Counted from the first letter of the stretch, positions 28,193 through 37,340 are shown. The stretch is DNA of 64,000 nt from Pseudomonas sp. PB120 (GCF_009761815.1 NZ_RWIN01000017.1:1-64000); one strand, 5' to 3'. Numbers and translations are program-made. Notes: a model not told the origin generated them from the letters alone.

Positions 28193-30082
28193 ATGAATAG
28201 AAATTTCCGATTCAGCCACAAGATCCTGCTTGCGGCGTCGCTGATCGTGGTAGCCGCTTTCGCGCTATTCACGTTGTACAACGACTACCTCCAGCGCAAC
28301 GCCATTCGCAAGGATCTGGAAAACAACCTCCATGAAATGGGCGAAGTGACGGCGGCCAACATCAAGAACTGGTTTGACGGTCGCACCTTGCTGGTTGAAA
28401 ACCTGGCGCAAAACGCCGCCTTGAACCCGGAGATGGCCAGCATCACCACGTTGATGGCACAGAAGACGCTGGTGTCGAGCTTCCCCAGCACCTACGTCGG
28501 TACCACCATAGGTGAGTTCGCCATCCTGCCCGATGCGAAGATGCCCGAGGGCTACGATGCTCGTACACGCCCTTGGTACAAGCTTGCCGAAGCCAGCAAT
28601 ACCGTCGCCATGACCGAGCCGTACGTCGAAATGGCCACGAACACCCTGGTGGTGTCCATGGTGACGGCCATCCGCAAATCAGGGCAGACCGTCGGCGTGA
28701 TCGGTGGTGATGTGAGCTTCGATGCGCTGGTCGGCATCATCAACAAACTGGATTTGGGCGGAAAGGGTTACGCCTTCATGGTCAGTTCCGATGGCAAGGT
28801 GTTGGTCCACCCCGACAAAACCATGCAGATGAAGAGCCTGAGCGATCTCTTCCCCCAGGGCACGCCACGGATCAACGGCGAGTTGACTGAAGTCCAGGCC
28901 GATGGTCAGACCCGCATCGTCACGTTCGCCCCGATCAAGGGCTTACCCTCGGTGAACTGGTACATCGGCTTGTCCATCGACAAGGACAAGGCCTTTTCCA
29001 GGCTCAGTGAATTCCGTGCGTCGGCTGTGGTTGCCACCGTGGTCGCCGTGGTCTTCATCATTGCCCTGCTGGGCATGCTGATTCGTCTGCTGCTGCAACC
29101 TCTGCAGGCCATGAGCAAGGCCATGGAAGATATCGCCGAAGGTGAAGGCGACCTGACCAAGCGCCTGGTCATTCATACCCAGGACGAGTTTGGCATTCTC
29201 GGCAACGCCTTCAACCGCTTCGTGGAACGCATACACACTTCGATCCGTGAAGTGTCATCGGCCACCGAGCAGGTCAATGAAGTCGCCTTGCGTGTCGTGA
29301 GCGCATCGAACTCTTCGATGGTCAATTCCGACGAGCAGGTCAACCGCACCAACAGCGTCGCCGCCGCGATCAATCAACTGGGGGCTGCCGCCCAGGAAAT
29401 CGCACACAACGCCGCGCAAGCTTCGCAACACGCCAGCTCTGCCCGCCACCTGGCCGAAGAAGGCCAACAAGTGGTCGATCGCAGCATTCAGGCCATGCAT
29501 CGCCTGTCGGACCTGATCGTCACCTCCAGTTCGCACATTGAAACGCTGAACAGCAAGACCGTGAACATCGGTCAGATCCTCGAAGTGATCACCAGCATTT
29601 CCCAGCAAACCAACTTGCTGGCGCTCAACGCGGCAATCGAGGCGGCGCGTGCTGGCGAGGCGGGTCGTGGCTTTGCCGTGGTCGCTGACGAGGTTCGCAA
29701 CCTGGCCCACCGCACCCAAGAGTCTGCGCAGCAAGTGCAGAGCATGATCGAGGAGCTGCAAATCGGCGCCCGTGAATCGGTCAATACCATGGGCGAAAGC
29801 CAGCGTCACAGCCAGGACAGCGTGTCGATTGCCAACCAGGCGGGTGAGCGCCTGAGCAGCGTGACCCAGCGCATCGGTGAAATCGACGGGATGAACCAGT
29901 CGGTGGCCACCGCCACGGAAGAGCAGACGGCCGTGGTTGACTCGATCAACATGGACATTAACGAGATCAACACGCTGAATCAGGAGGGCATGCAGAACCT
30001 GCAGTTCACCTTAAGCGCATGCTCGGACCTGGAACAGCAGGCCAGCCGCTTGAAGCAGTTGGTGGGCAGCTTCCGGATCTGA
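28193..30082 (+). CDS. Methyl-accepting chemotaxis protein with dCache amino-acid-sensing domain (PctA-like)
   Basis: The product has 629 residues: TM1 about 11-30, a periplasmic dCache domain to about 275, TM2 ([19 protein letters not shown]), HAMP and the MCP signalling domain with hairpin tip [35 protein letters not shown]. Residues Y121, R126, W128, Y129, Y144 and D173 form the amino-acid-binding pattern (YDARTRPWY...EPY...GGD) known from PctA-type receptors, at what I recall as the same numbering. An amino-acid ligand is therefore likely. ATG 28193 (MNRNFRFS) is preferred over the long upstream frame. Confidence 0.92.
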   Translation: MNRNFRFSHKILLAASLIVVAAFALFTLYNDYLQRNAIRKDLENNLHEMGEVTAANIKNWFDGRTLLVENLAQNAALNPEMASITTLMAQKTLVSSFPSTYVGTTIGEFAILPDAKMPEGYDARTRPWYKLAEASNTVAMTEPYVEMATNTLVVSMVTAIRKSGQTVGVIGGDVSFDALVGIINKLDLGGKGYAFMVSSDGKVLVHPDKTMQMKSLSDLFPQGTPRINGELTEVQADGQTRIVTFAPIKGLPSVNWYIGLSIDKDKAFSRLSEFRASAVVATVVAVVFIIALLGMLIRLLLQPLQAMSKAMEDIAEGEGDLTKRLVIHTQDEFGILGNAFNRFVERIHTSIREVSSATEQVNEVALRVVSASNSSMVNSDEQVNRTNSVAAAINQLGAAAQEIAHNAAQASQHASSARHLAEEGQQVVDRSIQAMHRLSDLIVTSSSHIETLNSKTVNIGQILEVITSISQQTNLLALNAAIEAARAGEAGRGFAVVADEVRNLAHRTQESAQQVQSMIEELQIGARESVNTMGESQRHSQDSVSIANQAGERLSSVTQRIGEIDGMNQSVATATEEQTAVVDSINMDINEINTLNQEGMQNLQFTLSACSDLEQQASRLKQLVGSFRI

Positions 30083-30098
30083 CGGGTTTCTGGAACAA

Positions 30099-30139
30099 CA
30101 AAAAAGCCCCAGACCTTGCGGTCTGGGGCTTCCTTGTTT
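30099..30139. terminator. Terminator hairpin after the chemoreceptor; left direct-repeat copy
   Basis: AAAAAAGCCCCAGACC-TTGC-GGTCTGGGGC forms a perfect 10-bp stem followed by TTCCTTGTTTT, ending the chemoreceptor transcript. The same 41 bases recur at 32606-32646 with 36 identities, so the toxin cluster between them is bracketed by direct repeats. Confidence 0.85.
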
Positions 30140-30322
30140 TACGAATGGCGCTTGAGACGGAATTCGAACAGTAGCTTCCCGGAATTCATAGTCGCGCAAG
30201 TTTGCACGGGCAGGTTCGGCGTGAAGCTGCTTGCTAGCATTCAGCTGACTCAGACCGGGCGCGCCGTGACCACCTCCAGCTGCGACCTGTTCTGGCGTGC
30301 TGTTACGGGCCCAACCGGTTAG

Positions 30323-30562
30323 CTAGGCTTCTAGACCGATGAATAGATCCAGGTCGCTGGGTAACTGCTCATTAATCGCGGTCGCAATCCGCTGAGATTG
30401 GTCGCCTGTCAGCAGCCATTCGCCGTCAGGGCTTTCTGCAAGGCTTTGCCACCCCAGCACTTCTAGTACCGCTCGTTCAAACTGCGACGGTACGTCTAGT
30501 TCATATTTCAACGAAGTATCATCGCTGTCGCCCGATAAAAAACCGGTGATGCATAGGGGCAT
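30323..30562 (-). CDS. Immunity-like protein, pyocin S6 immunity type, copy 2
   Basis: The product has 79 residues and is a paralogue of the protein encoded at 30647: both share ITGFL-GD, K-ELDV, FE/Q-AV--VLGW-SLA, LTG-Q and a C-terminal L-LFIG. From memory, this pattern is annotated 'pyocin S6 family toxin immunity protein'. It is acidic, as expected for a protein that masks a basic RNase domain. It lies 84 bp downstream of its paralogue and last in the toxin cluster, and may protect against related toxins of competitors. Confidence 0.7.
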   Translation of the reverse strand: MPLCITGFLSGDSDDTSLKYELDVPSQFERAVLEVLGWQSLAESPDGEWLLTGDQSQRIATAINEQLPSDLDLFIGLEA

Positions 30563-30646
30563 GATTTTTCCCTGTATTACTTTTGAATTGCCAAACGTCG
30601 CCGAAATGCCTCAGCCCCTGCGCCGAACTTTCGCGATTAACTCCTG

Positions 30647-30886
30647 CTATGCCCGAACGCCGATGAATAGCTCCAATTCTTTCGGTAATGACTGTTGGAG
30701 TGCAATTTCTAATTGTTGGACCTGCCCACCGGTTAATGGAAGCTCGCCATTTGCCTCAACCGCTAAGCTGTCCCAACCTAATACGTCCATAACCGCTTGC
30801 TGAAATTCAGGACCTACATCGAGCTCAAACTTGATCGAATCGTCCTCGTTGTCGCCCGCAAGAAAGCCCGTAATCTCCAAAAACAT
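30647..30886 (-). CDS. Immunity-like protein, pyocin S6 immunity type, copy 1
   Basis: The product has 79 residues, strongly acidic (GDNEDDSIKFELDVGPEF). Its ATG overlaps the stop of the preceding 76-residue gene (TAATG), indicating coupled translation within the toxin operon. It is roughly half identical to the 30323 protein by eye. The E3-type RNase domain of the toxin and the recalled pyocin S6 relation make this the most likely cognate immunity gene, although the 76-residue protein is nearer to the toxin. Confidence 0.72.
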   Translation of the reverse strand: MFLEITGFLAGDNEDDSIKFELDVGPEFQQAVMDVLGWDSLAVEANGELPLTGGQVQQLEIALQQSLPKELELFIGVRA

Positions 30887-31116
30887 TAAGCGGAACAGGA
30901 CAGTTGAAAGATGAACTCAGGACTATCGAAGGTTCTTCCAATCATGCTTTCAAGACTACTTACCTGCTCTGGCGATAAGTCGTATTCATACATAGCATCA
31001 TCCGGCTCACGCCAATCCATTAACTCTGCCAATGTGGTGAATTGGTCAGCGGGGATCTCAATGCTGAAAACCAATTGCTCGGTTTTTTTGTCGAACGCAA
31101 GAATTTCATGTTGCAT
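30886..31116 (-). CDS. Small acidic protein next to the toxin (DUF7683-like), possible immunity
   Basis: The product has 76 residues (MQHEILAFDKKTEQLVFSIEIPADQFTTLAELMDW...YEYDLSPEQ). I recall this pattern as DUF7683, often found beside polymorphic toxins. It starts 18 bp after the toxin stop behind AAAGGAGCCC. Whether it or the next gene neutralises the toxin cannot be decided from sequence. Confidence 0.68.
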   Translation of the reverse strand: MQHEILAFDKKTEQLVFSIEIPADQFTTLAELMDWREPDDAMYEYDLSPEQVSSLESMIGRTFDSPEFIFQLSCSA

Positions 31117-31134
31117 TTTTGGGCTCCTTTCAAC

Positions 31135-32418
31135 TTACTTTGACGTGGTCCGGCCGGGCTCGGCGTTTTTTTTGCGTTCTCCCGTTTCAGGGTCGAACTC
31201 TCCAAGATGCTTGCCCTGTTTGTCGTACAACTCCACCCGGCCATTCTCGTAGTCCCACTCATAAATGCGCCCTTTGCGATCCTTCCAGCGTTTGCGTTTC
31301 TGCCCGCCACCTTTGACTGAGCTCTTTGAAGGGCTGAGTACTGCATCTGGAAAAGCCGTCAGTCCTTTGGGAGCTGGGTGATAGCTGTGATCGCCACCAA
31401 TAGGCCGGGCAAACACCACATACATCGACTTCAACCCAGTGTCCGCCGGAAACACCAGAATACAGTCGTCCGTGGTGATGTCTTCACCGGGGAGGCCGTC
31501 GATCTGACTGTCTGTGTTATCCGGAATCGGGTGGACCAGGATGGTGCCAAGCTGTTCGCCGCTGCTGTCGGGGTAGATCAGCGGGGGCATCTGCCCCAGT
31601 GGCCCGCGCTGGGGCGTCCACAGAATGGTGATGCCATTGAGCTTGGCCTCCAAGGCGGTTTTATCGGCATTCCAAGTGGCTTGCACGGTGCGTACCGTGT
31701 CGTCGCCTGATGCGGTGGTATGGATACCGTAAACCTGTAGTACCCCTTCGGCGTCGCGACGGAACTGAAAACGTACACGGGTGGGGGCGTGGGTCATGCT
31801 GCGTAACTGGGTGTCGGTATGGAGCGTCCCGTCAGCCATCTTGGTCGGTAGCATGCCCAGTACGAAAACACTCGCAGGTCCGCCCGCGCCGCGTATTGCC
31901 CAATTGAGACGCTGCTGCAAGATGCCGCCACCGGCCATGCGACCCAGTGCCAGGTCCGCGCCTAATGCCGTCGCCACAGCGGTACTGGCCGATGGAAAAA
32001 GCATGGCGCCCGCGACCATCACCTGGCCGAAATTCGAAGCGGGCTCCGAAGTGGTGCCGGCTTCGGTGCTACACCAATGTTCGGGAGTGCAGGATTTGGC
32101 AAAGACCTGATCGTTGCGAGGCTTGGTCTGTGGCCATGGATCTTTTGGGGGTATGTAGGCCGGTTCAGGCGCTGGTGCTGACTTAGCCATGAAGCCACCA
32201 CCTAAGCCGCCAAAACGTTCTTTTACCAACAGCAAATCACCCTTGCGGACGGCGTCGACAATTTCGCTGTCGCTGCTGCTGCGGGAATGGCTCCCAAAAT
32301 TATCGAGACCGTAGAGGTAGTGGCGACCTCGCATCAGCGCGTCACTCACTAAGCGGGCGGCAGTGCTGGGGCTTTCGGTTAGCTCAAGGCTTTTGTCGGC
32401 CTTCCTTATCAAGCGCAT
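31135..32418 (-). CDS. S-type pyocin-like toxin with colicin E3-type 16S rRNase domain
   Basis: The product has 427 residues. The N-terminal 100 residues are unlike known receptor-binding domains. An Ala/Gly-rich helical segment (about 130-165) follows, then a pyocin-S translocation domain (about 205-350, ending GGDHSYHPAP), and finally a colicin E3 cytotoxic domain (QKRKRWKDRKGRIYEWD...KHLGEFDPETGE). By alignment with E3, catalytic D510, E517 and R545 correspond to D389, E396 and R423, but H513 is replaced by N392 (YEWDYEN instead of the usual YEWDSQH). The protein is shorter than S-type pyocins, which suggests a different delivery route. Three immunity-like genes follow. Confidence 0.85.
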   Translation of the reverse strand: MRLIRKADKSLELTESPSTAARLVSDALMRGRHYLYGLDNFGSHSRSSSDSEIVDAVRKGDLLLVKERFGGLGGGFMAKSAPAPEPAYIPPKDPWPQTKPRNDQVFAKSCTPEHWCSTEAGTTSEPASNFGQVMVAGAMLFPSASTAVATALGADLALGRMAGGGILQQRLNWAIRGAGGPASVFVLGMLPTKMADGTLHTDTQLRSMTHAPTRVRFQFRRDAEGVLQVYGIHTTASGDDTVRTVQATWNADKTALEAKLNGITILWTPQRGPLGQMPPLIYPDSSGEQLGTILVHPIPDNTDSQIDGLPGEDITTDDCILVFPADTGLKSMYVVFARPIGGDHSYHPAPKGLTAFPDAVLSPSKSSVKGGGQKRKRWKDRKGRIYEWDYENGRVELYDKQGKHLGEFDPETGERKKNAEPGRTTSK

Positions 32419-32605
32419 GAAACTCCCTTTTGGTTAAGTCCTAAGGGCATTCTGGAGAGTGTGAAGGGGGCCGGGCAGAAAAGAGTTTTGCTGCATTTGT
32501 CCGAACCAGTCGCCCAGGCCTAAACACAGGTGAGTCGATGATCCGTAGGGATCGACTTCAAGCTGAAGGACGGCGCTGCACCTGTGCGTCTTGAAACAGC
32601 GGCCA

Positions 32606-32646
32606 CAAAAAAGCCCCAGACCCTACGGCCTGAGGCTTTCTTGTTT
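32606..32646 (-). terminator. Terminator of tRNA-Arg; right direct-repeat copy
   Basis: Read on the minus strand, GCCTCAGGCC-GTAG-GGTCTGGGGC-TTTTTT ends the tRNA transcript. It is 36/41 identical to the chemoreceptor terminator at 30099-30139, and the pair flanks the toxin-immunity cluster. Confidence 0.8.
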
Positions 32647-32654
32647 CTAAAGTA

Positions 32655-32731
32655 TGGTGCACCAGGCGGGATTCGAACCCACGACCCCTGCCTTCGGAGG
32701 GCAGTACTCTATCCAGCTGAGCTACTGGTGC
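32655..32731 (-). tRNA. tRNA-Arg (CCG)
   Basis: The 77-nt cloverleaf includes an encoded CCA end: acceptor stem GCACCAG/CTGGTGC, D-arm TAGCTCAGCTGGATAGA, anticodon arm CTGCC-CTCCGAA-GGCAG with anticodon CCG, and T-arm GTGGGTTCGAATCCCGC. It reads CGG codons. Its promoter is at 32743-32771 and its terminator at 32606-32646. Confidence 0.97.
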
Positions 32732-32742
32732 AAGCGGGCGCC

Positions 32743-32771
32743 ATGATACTCATATGCACTGCGGGCGTCCA
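32743..32771 (-). promoter_or_regulatory. Promoter of tRNA-Arg
   Basis: On the minus strand, TGGACG (32771-32766) and TATCAT (32748-32743) are spaced by 17 bp. The tRNA 5' end lies 11 bases downstream of the -10 box. Confidence 0.6.
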
Positions 32772-33080
32772 TGCTGCTGAATCAACAGCGCTTTTTCAAA
32801 GCGTAACCTGCATTTGCTACGTTGATCAGAAAAAAGCGGCAAATGCGGCGTTTTCGTTCTTTTTTTCGAACAGCCTATTGTCCTTTACCCCCTTTGATCC
32901 TAGGATTCGTTTGAGATTTCAAACGCTCTTGTCTGGGTGCTGAACCGCACGAGTTCATTCCGTGCGCTATTTATGTGCTTCAGCCCGGTGAATGATTTCC
33001 CTGACGGCAGCCTTTTGAGGCGCCTTTCTACAATCATAATTTGCTCCGCGCGTGCCGCGGTGCTGTTAAGGAAAGCCGAC
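32772..33080. other. Intergenic region between tRNA-Arg and gabD
   Basis: The spacer of about 310 bp must hold the gabD promoter. I see AT-rich tracts at about 32828-32880, but no -35/-10 pair with good spacing, no terminator and no convincing small ORF. AAGGAAAG just before 33081 is the gabD ribosome site. Confidence 0.5.
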
Positions 33081-34523
33081 ATGCAGCTTAAAGACACCCA
33101 GTTGTTCCGCCAGCAAGCCTTCATCGATGGCGCTTGGGTCGATGCGGACAATGGTCAGACGATCAAGGTCAACAACCCGGCAACGGGCGAAATTCTGGGT
33201 ACTGTGCCGAAAATGGGCGCTGCCGAAACCCGCCGTGCGATCGAAGCTGCCGACAAGGCGCTGCCGGCCTGGCGTGCTCTGACCGCCAAGGATCGTGCGA
33301 ACAAGCTGCGTCGCTGGTTCGAACTGATCATCGAGAACCAGGATGACCTGGCTCGCCTGATGACCATGGAACAAGGCAAGCCATTGGCCGAAGCCAAGGG
33401 CGAGATCGTTTACGCCGCTTCCTTTATCGAGTGGTTCGCTGAAGAAGCCAAGCGCGTTTATGGCGACGTGATTCCGGGCCACCAGCCGGACAAGCGCCTG
33501 ATCGTGATCAAGCAGCCAATCGGCGTGACCGCCGCGATCACCCCGTGGAACTTCCCGGCCGCAATGATCACCCGTAAAGCCGGCCCGGCCCTGGCCGCCG
33601 GTTGCACCATGGTGCTCAAGCCTGCTTCGCAAACGCCGTTCTCCGCGTTCGCGCTGGCTGAACTGGCTCAGCGTGCCGGCATTCCTGCTGGCGTGTTCAG
33701 CGTTGTTTCCGGCAGCGCCGGCGACATCGGCAGCGAGCTGACCAGCAACCCGATCGTACGCAAACTGTCCTTCACCGGTTCGACCGAAATCGGTCGTCAA
33801 TTGATGTCGGAATGCGCCAAGGACATCAAGAAAGTGTCCCTGGAACTGGGCGGCAACGCGCCGTTCATCGTGTTCGACGACGCGGACCTGGATAAGGCCG
33901 TCGAAGGCGCGATCATTTCCAAGTACCGCAACAACGGCCAGACCTGCGTCTGCGCCAACCGTCTGTACATTCAGGATTCGGTCTACGACGCGTTCGCCGA
34001 GAAGCTGAAAGTGGCTGTGGCCAAACTCAAGATCGGCAACGGTCTGGAAGACGGCACCACCACTGGCCCGCTGATCGACGAAAAAGCCGTGGCCAAGGTT
34101 CAAGAGCACATTGCTGACGCCGTTTCCAAAGGCGCCACCGTGCTGTCCGGCGGCAAGTCCATGGAAGGCAACTTCTTCGAGCCGACCATCCTGACCAACG
34201 TGCCGAACAACGCAGCCGTGGCCAAGGAAGAAACCTTCGGTCCATTGGCGCCGCTGTTCCGCTTCAAAGATGAAGCCGATGTGATCGCGATGTCCAACGA
34301 CACCGAGTTCGGCCTGGCCTCGTACTTCTATGCTCGCGACCTGGGTCGTGTGTTCCGTGTGGCTGAAGCCCTGGAATACGGCATGGTCGGCGTCAACACC
34401 GGGTTGATCTCCAACGAAGTCGCGCCGTTCGGCGGCATCAAGGCATCGGGCCTGGGCCGTGAAGGCTCCAAGTACGGCATCGAAGATTACCTGGAAATCA
34501 AATACCTCTGCCTGGGCATCTAA
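33081..34523 (+). CDS. gabD: Succinate-semialdehyde dehydrogenase (NADP+)
   Basis: The product has 480 residues of the aldehyde dehydrogenase family: PWNFP with N157, ELGGN with E255, and catalytic C289 in NNGQTCVCANR. The GabD-type C-terminus is SNEVAPFGGIKASGLGREGSKYGIEDYLEIKYLCLG. It oxidises succinic semialdehyde from GABA or lysine/polyamine breakdown to succinate. ATG 33081 follows AAGGAAAG; an upstream in-frame extension has no ribosome site. gabT follows after 184 bp. Confidence 0.95.
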   Translation: MQLKDTQLFRQQAFIDGAWVDADNGQTIKVNNPATGEILGTVPKMGAAETRRAIEAADKALPAWRALTAKDRANKLRRWFELIIENQDDLARLMTMEQGKPLAEAKGEIVYAASFIEWFAEEAKRVYGDVIPGHQPDKRLIVIKQPIGVTAAITPWNFPAAMITRKAGPALAAGCTMVLKPASQTPFSAFALAELAQRAGIPAGVFSVVSGSAGDIGSELTSNPIVRKLSFTGSTEIGRQLMSECAKDIKKVSLELGGNAPFIVFDDADLDKAVEGAIISKYRNNGQTCVCANRLYIQDSVYDAFAEKLKVAVAKLKIGNGLEDGTTTGPLIDEKAVAKVQEHIADAVSKGATVLSGGKSMEGNFFEPTILTNVPNNAAVAKEETFGPLAPLFRFKDEADVIAMSNDTEFGLASYFYARDLGRVFRVAEALEYGMVGVNTGLISNEVAPFGGIKASGLGREGSKYGIEDYLEIKYLCLGI

Positions 34524-34547
34524 GCTCAGCAAGGCATTGTTTCAAAC

Positions 34548-34579
34548 GCAAAGGGCACGAGAGCGCTGACCCTTTGCGG
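34548..34579 (+). promoter_or_regulatory. Hairpin between gabD and gabT
   Basis: CGCAAAGGG at 34548-34556 pairs perfectly with CCCTTTGCG at 34571-34579 across a 14-base loop. No T-run follows, so it is more likely an mRNA-stability or attenuation element than a full terminator. Confidence 0.4.
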
Positions 34580-34707
34580 GCAACAAACGGAATTTTCTCG
34601 GTGGCCGGGAACGCTGTAGCAGTCGATCATCGCATGCTGCCGCAGTTGCTTCCCCGCCGCTTAATCCTTGAACCACGCCGACCGATGAGCGGCGAATGAG
34701 GAATGTA

Positions 34708-35985
34708 ATGAGCAAGACTAACGCTTCTTTGATGGCCCGCCGTACCGCTGCTGTTCCACGTGGTGTTGGCCAGATTCACCCGATCTTCGCCGAGTCCGCG
34801 AAGAACGCTACCGTGACCGACGTTGAAGGTCGCGAGTTCATCGACTTCGCCGGCGGTATTGCCGTGCTGAACACCGGCCACGTGCACCCGAAAATCATCG
34901 CCGCCGTGACCGAGCAGTTGAACAAACTGACTCACACCTGCTTCCAGGTACTGGCTTACGAGCCGTACGTTGAAGTGTGCGAAAAAATCAACGCCAAGGT
35001 TCCAGGTGATTTCGAGAAGAAAACCCTGCTGGTCACCACCGGTTCCGAAGCCGTAGAAAACGCTGTGAAAATCGCCCGTGCCGCCACTGGCCGTGCCGGC
35101 GTGATCGCGTTCACCGGCGCTTACCACGGTCGCACCATGATGACCCTGGGCCTGACCGGTAAAGTCGTGCCTTACTCGGCCGGCATGGGCCTGATGCCAG
35201 GCGGCGTGTTCCGCGCGCTGTACCCGAACGAACTGCACGGTGTGAGCATCGACGACTCGATCGCCAGCATCGAACGCATCTTCAAGAACGACGCCGAGCC
35301 GCGTGACATCGCTGCCATCATCATCGAGCCGGTTCAGGGCGAAGGCGGTTTCTACGTCGCGCCTAAAGAGTTCATGAAGCGCCTGCGTGCCCTGTGCGAC
35401 CAGCACGGCATCCTGTTGATCGCTGACGAAGTACAGACGGGCGCTGGCCGTACCGGCACCTTCTTCGCCATGGAACAGATGGGCGTTGCTGCCGACCTGA
35501 CCACCTTCGCCAAATCCATCGCTGGCGGCTTCCCGCTGGCCGGTGTGTGCGGCAAGGCTGAATACATGGACGCCATTGCTCCAGGCGGCCTGGGCGGCAC
35601 TTACGCCGGTAGCCCGATCGCTTGCGCCGCGGCCCTGGCCGTGATGGAAGTGTTCGAAGAAGAGCATCTGCTGGACCGCTGCAAGGCAGTCGGCGAGCGT
35701 CTGGTCACTGGCTTGAAAGCCATCCAGGCCAAGTACCCGGTAATCGGTGAAGTCCGTGCCCTGGGCGCCATGATCGCGGTCGAGCTGTTCGAAAACGGCG
35801 ACAGCCACAAGCCAAACGCCGCTGCCGTTGCATCGGTTGTGGCCAAGGCTCGCGACAAAGGCCTGATCCTGCTGTCCTGCGGCACCTATGGCAACGTTCT
35901 GCGCGTCCTGGTACCGCTGACCTCGCCGGACGAGCAACTGGACAAAGGCCTGGCGATCATCGAAGAGTGCTTCTCCGAGCTCTGA
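34708..35985 (+). CDS. gabT: 4-aminobutyrate aminotransferase
   Basis: The product has 425 residues, a class III PLP aminotransferase. It shows TTGSEAVENAVKIAR, FTGAYHGRTMMTLGLTGK, the PLP-contacting Asp in LIADEVQTGAGRTG (D240) and the Schiff-base lysine about K269 in TTFAKSIAGGFPL. It transfers the amino group of GABA or 5-aminovalerate to 2-oxoglutarate, feeding gabD. ATG 34708 follows GAGGA at 5 bases; the in-frame ATG 12 bases upstream has no ribosome site. Confidence 0.95.
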   Translation: MSKTNASLMARRTAAVPRGVGQIHPIFAESAKNATVTDVEGREFIDFAGGIAVLNTGHVHPKIIAAVTEQLNKLTHTCFQVLAYEPYVEVCEKINAKVPGDFEKKTLLVTTGSEAVENAVKIARAATGRAGVIAFTGAYHGRTMMTLGLTGKVVPYSAGMGLMPGGVFRALYPNELHGVSIDDSIASIERIFKNDAEPRDIAAIIIEPVQGEGGFYVAPKEFMKRLRALCDQHGILLIADEVQTGAGRTGTFFAMEQMGVAADLTTFAKSIAGGFPLAGVCGKAEYMDAIAPGGLGGTYAGSPIACAAALAVMEVFEEEHLLDRCKAVGERLVTGLKAIQAKYPVIGEVRALGAMIAVELFENGDSHKPNAAAVASVVAKARDKGLILLSCGTYGNVLRVLVPLTSPDEQLDKGLAIIEECFSEL

Positions 35986-36006
35986 TTCATTTGTGAGCTG
36001 ATCGAC

Positions 36007-36033
36007 AAAAAACCCGCTTCGGCGGGTTTTTTT
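36007..36033 (+). terminator. Rho-independent terminator after gabT
   Basis: AAAAAACCCGC-TTCG-GCGGGTTTTTTT lies 22 bp beyond the gabT stop. It is a GC-rich stem with a UUCG tetraloop and a T7 run. Confidence 0.92.
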
Positions 36034-36111
36034 ACGCCTCTTGAAACACATCTGGCTGTAACGATGGGTCGGCATTGACTAAGGTGCATACATTGCCGAA
36101 GGAGTGAGCAA

Positions 36112-37326
36112 ATGAATGCTGTGGTGTTACCAGCTGTACCGCGCGTGCTGATTGCCGAGGCTGATCCCTGGTCCCGGGATTTGCTGAAACAGGTGCTGCT
36201 GAATGTGCGCTGCGACGCACAGCTGGATGTGTGTGCCGATGGCCAACAGGCGTTGGAATTGTTGGCCGCCCATCCCTACGATCTGGTCATCGTCGACTGG
36301 GAGTTGCCCGGCGTCGATGGCTTGAATGTCTTGCGCAGTGTCCGTCAGCGCAAACGCAATCCTCCGCTGCCCTTCATTCTGATGAGCAGCCGCAACGACA
36401 GCGTCAGCGTGCGCGAAGCCTTGCCTCTGGCGCCCAGCGCGTACCTGACCAAACCCTTGAACATGGAAAACCTGACTCACCGCTTGCAGGAGTTGCTGCT
36501 GGATGCCGGCGAAACCGTGGCGTGTGCGGCGCCGTCGCTGGTGCCGGGCATGACCTTGTCGGTGTATCTGGAGCGCCGTCGTGAACTGGCGGATGGCGCG
36601 TCGCTAATGACGGACGTGCAAACGGCGGTCAAGCGGAGCCTCAATCCCAATGGCCTCGATTTGACCGCTCTCGAGGAGGAGATTCGCGTCGATCCTCAGG
36701 TCACGGCGGTGTTGATCGCTGCGGCCAACAGCGCGGCCCATCATCTTGGCGTCGCCGTACAGACCTTGCCCCAGGCTCTGCACCGCCTCGGCACCGGGCA
36801 AAGCATGAACCTGATTCTGGGGCTGGCTCTCAAGCGCAGCGCCCGGCTCAACGATCCGCTGCTGGCGGACTATGCGGAGCGTTACTGGAACCTGTCGCTG
36901 CACACCGCCGAATACGCACGAACATTGGCGCGCTTGCTCGATCTGGATCAGGAGCGCTGTTATTGCGCCGGCATCCTGCATCGCCTCGGCGATCTTGCGT
37001 TATTGCGTTGCCTTGAGGAATGGAAGCAGGCCGGTGGTGAGCTGGATGAATGGGAGGAGGTTGGCGAAGCGCTGGCCGAGTTCAGCGCGGCCTATGGTTC
37101 GGCGCTGCGCACCCGCTGGCGTCTGCCGCTGGAGCTGCGAGAGCTGATTGCCGCTGTCTACCAGCTCGGTGGTGGGGTTTACTCCCGCGAAGCGCTGGTG
37201 ATGAACATGGCCGGGCAGTTGGCGTTGCTGACGGAGCATGAAGGCGTTGAAGAACTGGCGAAAAGCCGGACGGCGCGGTTGCTCAAGATCGGTTTGCCGG
37301 AGTTGATGCGCCTTCGCAAAAAATAG
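36112..37326 (+). CDS. Response regulator with HDOD domain
   Basis: The product has 404 residues. A receiver domain (about 10-125) carries the acidic pocket EADPW, the phosphorylation Asp in LVIVDWELPG and Lys in AYLTKPLN. An HDOD domain follows at about 150-370 (IRVDPQVTAVLIAAANSAAH, AGILHRLGDLALLRCL). HDOD lacks the HD-hydrolase metal ligands and serves in signalling scaffolds. GAAGGAG precedes the ATG. No kinase gene is adjacent. Confidence 0.87.
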   Translation: MNAVVLPAVPRVLIAEADPWSRDLLKQVLLNVRCDAQLDVCADGQQALELLAAHPYDLVIVDWELPGVDGLNVLRSVRQRKRNPPLPFILMSSRNDSVSVREALPLAPSAYLTKPLNMENLTHRLQELLLDAGETVACAAPSLVPGMTLSVYLERRRELADGASLMTDVQTAVKRSLNPNGLDLTALEEEIRVDPQVTAVLIAAANSAAHHLGVAVQTLPQALHRLGTGQSMNLILGLALKRSARLNDPLLADYAERYWNLSLHTAEYARTLARLLDLDQERCYCAGILHRLGDLALLRCLEEWKQAGGELDEWEEVGEALAEFSAAYGSALRTRWRLPLELRELIAAVYQLGGGVYSREALVMNMAGQLALLTEHEGVEELAKSRTARLLKIGLPELMRLRKK

Positions 37327-37340
37327 GAAATACGCAAAAA

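Noticed and set aside
30323..32418. A prophage or integrative element at tRNA-Arg
   Set aside because: No integrase, phage structural gene or tRNA-end duplication is seen; the repeats come from terminators, not from the tRNA 3' end.
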